A DNA stretch of 64,000 nucleotides from Clostridia bacterium. GTDB taxonomy: Bacteria; Bacillota_A; Clostridia; Christensenellales; Aristaeellaceae. Below the pieces are notes generated by a model, which saw only the letters and a list, made by a program, of their open reading frames with translations, searched no databases and was not told the DNA's origin. The stretch covers positions 1-64,000 of the forward strand of contig JAFRMB010000018.1 of the NCBI GenBank assembly GCA_017430945.1. The letters are read 5' to 3'. Positions within the stretch are counted from its first letter, which is position 1. Each line of letters opens with the position of its first letter. The translations under genes were made by a program, and so were the position numbers. Positions 62,771 through 64,000 of this stretch are shown here, piece by piece.

Positions 62771-64000
62771 TCAGTTCTTCTTCACTGCCAGCGTCGCCTT
62801 CTCGCCGTTGATGTTCCATTCCTTGGCGTAGGCGCCATCGGGCGCAGCGCCCTCGCCAAAGGCGGTCGCCAGCACGGCGGCAGAGATGGTCTCGGCGTTC
62901 CTGGTGATGACGGGCCCGAGCATCTCTGAGGCGCTGTAGGTCACGCTGATGCGGTCCACCACATCGAAGCCCGCCTCTTTGCGCATGGTCTGAAGCTTTG
63001 AAACGACCTCGCGCACAAAGCCCTTTTCGATCAGCTCGGGCGTCAGGTTGGTGTCGATCACCACCGTCATGTCGCGGTCGGTCTCCGCCACGAAGCCCGG
63101 CTTTTGAGCGGGAGAGATGAGGCAGTCATCCTTCTCCAGCGCGATCTCGGTGCCCTGGATGTCGAACTTCACCACGCCGTCCTTCTCCAGCGCATCCACG
63201 AAAGCGCTTCCGTCCACGTTCTTCAGGTATTCGCCGATGGCGGGCACCAGCTTCCCGTAGCGGCGGCCCAGCGTGCGCAGCTGAGGCTTGATCTGGTAGG
63301 TCGTGAAGGCGCGGGCATCGCTGATGTACTCGACCTTCTCCACGTTCAACTCGTCGCGGATCAGCCCGGCGCAGGCGTCGGACAGCTTCGCGCCCTTCAC
63401 GTACAGCGTGCTCAGGGCCTGGCGCACCTTGATGTTGGCAGTCGCGCGGCAGGCGCGGCCCAGCTGCACCGCGGCCATGACCTCTTCCATCTCGGACTCG
63501 AGCTTTTCATCGATCAGGTGCTCATCGGCGACTGGGTAGTCGCACAGGTGCACCGATTCCGGCGCGCCTTCGATATTGCCCGAGACCAGGTTGCGATACA
63601 TGCTCTCGGTCATGAACGGGATGAACGGCGCGGCCAGTTTGCACAGCGTCACCAGCACGGTGTACAGCGTCTCATAGGCCGCCTTTTTGTCGCCGGTCCA
63701 GTCCTTGCCCCAGAAGCGGGACTTCGAGAGGCGCACATACCAGTTGGACAGCTCTTCCACGAACGCCTGGATCGCGCGGGCAGACTCGGTGATCCTGTAT
63801 TGCCCAAGGCTCTCATCCACGAACTTCACCAAGGTGTTCAGCTTTGACAACGCCCATTTGTCCATCAGGGTCAGGTCCGCAGGATCTGCGCGGTGCGCCT
63901 CCGGCCGATAGTCGTCGATGGACGCATACATGGTGAAGAACGCGTAGGTGTTCCACAGCGTGCCCATGAACTGGCTCTGCATCTTGCTCACCATCTCGCC
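62771..64000 (-). CDS. ileS: Isoleucyl-tRNA synthetase, C-terminal part (runs off the window)
   Basis: The last 410 or so residues of IleRS; the gene continues beyond base 64000, where the HIGH and KMSKS motifs would be. What is seen is the anticodon-binding domain (LMDKWALSKLNTLVKFVDE, LSNWYVRLSKSRFWG, AAPFIPFMTESMYRNL) and a long C-terminal extension with EKGFVREVVSKLQTMRKE, GFDVVDRI. That extension and the absence of a terminal Cys zinc motif point to the type 2, eukaryote-like IleRS, which is often mupirocin-resistant as a family. It converges on the transketolase terminator. Confidence 0.93.
   Translation of the reverse strand, partial: GEMVSKMQSQFMGTLWNTYAFFTMYASIDDYRPEAHRADPADLTLMDKWALSKLNTLVKFVDESLGQYRITESARAIQAFVEELSNWYVRLSKSRFWGKDWTGDKKAAYETLYTVLVTLCKLAAPFIPFMTESMYRNLVSGNIEGAPESVHLCDYPVADEHLIDEKLESEMEEVMAAVQLGRACRATANIKVRQALSTLYVKGAKLSDACAGLIRDELNVEKVEYISDARAFTTYQIKPQLRTLGRRYGKLVPAIGEYLKNVDGSAFVDALEKDGVVKFDIQGTEIALEKDDCLISPAQKPGFVAETDRDMTVVIDTNLTPELIEKGFVREVVSKLQTMRKEAGFDVVDRISVTYSASEMLGPVITRNAETISAAVLATAFGEGAAPDGAYAKEWNINGEKATLAVKKN

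Overview
This 64 kb window is ordinary, densely coded chromosome from a GC-rich, low-redundancy member of the Bacillota, most likely class Clostridia. The grounds are: WhiA, an AlaR-like Lrp regulator beside an alanine-type aminotransferase, the block rpmE - YqhQ/DUF1385 - prmC - prfA - sua5, teichoic-acid-type CDP-glycerol transferases with LicD, secreted proteins with Big_2 repeats, strong AGGAGG ribosome sites and sigma-A promoters of TTGACA-N17-TATAAT type. I cannot place it below class. I saw no rRNA, tRNA, CRISPR array, transposase or phage gene.

Layout. 1-3.1 kb: HAD phosphatase, then an RNase PH-RdgB fusion with a small metallophosphatase and a Dabb protein. 3.1-8.8 kb: rpmE and the translation-termination and tRNA-modification block, interrupted by an odd zinc-ribbon GNAT protein. 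8.9-13.7 kb: guaB and a 1044-residue secreted GH25/Big_2 protein. 13.8-21.0 kb: an AT-richer cell-surface glycopolymer island on the minus strand (nucleotidyltransferase, SDR, LicD, GT2, two CDP-glycerol-type transferases and a broken third). 21.1-25.2 kb: azlCD, two aminotransferases and an Lrp regulator. 25.2-31.6 kb: glycogen phosphorylase, a GH13 amylase and a second GT2 paralogous to the one in the island. 31.9-38.0 kb: NUDIX, Mrp/NBP35 and a moxR-DUF58-transglutaminase operon. 38.1-44.1 kb: acpS, nnrD/E, an unknown coupled gene, a UPF0173 hydrolase, a sugar kinase and a phosphohexomutase. 44.3-49.2 kb: a Fic protein with a replaced catalytic His, then serC-serA-DUF1015. 49.4-57.2 kb: murJ, a lipoprotein, ruvB, queA, and on the other strand MBOAT-murB-whiA. 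57.3-64 kb: a membrane-anchored repeat protein, a phosphohexomutase homologue lacking its phosphoserine, transketolase and the C-terminal part of ileS.

How the genes work together. Much of the window serves the envelope: murB and murJ for peptidoglycan, the LicD/TarI-like/CDP-glycerol cluster for a phosphate-linked surface polymer, an MBOAT acyltransferase, the GH25 hydrolase and the membrane transglutaminase operon. A second theme is sugar phosphates (glycogen phosphorylase, amylase, FGGY kinase, two hexomutase-fold proteins, transketolase).

Nothing here is a complete, obviously new multi-gene system. The best leads for something undescribed are full-length homologues whose catalytic motif has been replaced: the Fic protein (His to Arg at residue 180) and the phosphohexomutase homologue (catalytic Ser to Gly at residue 125). 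Others are the zinc-ribbon-GNAT fusion with anomalous composition, the unknown gene locked by overlaps into the nnrD/E operon, and DUF1015 as a candidate for the missing step of serine synthesis.
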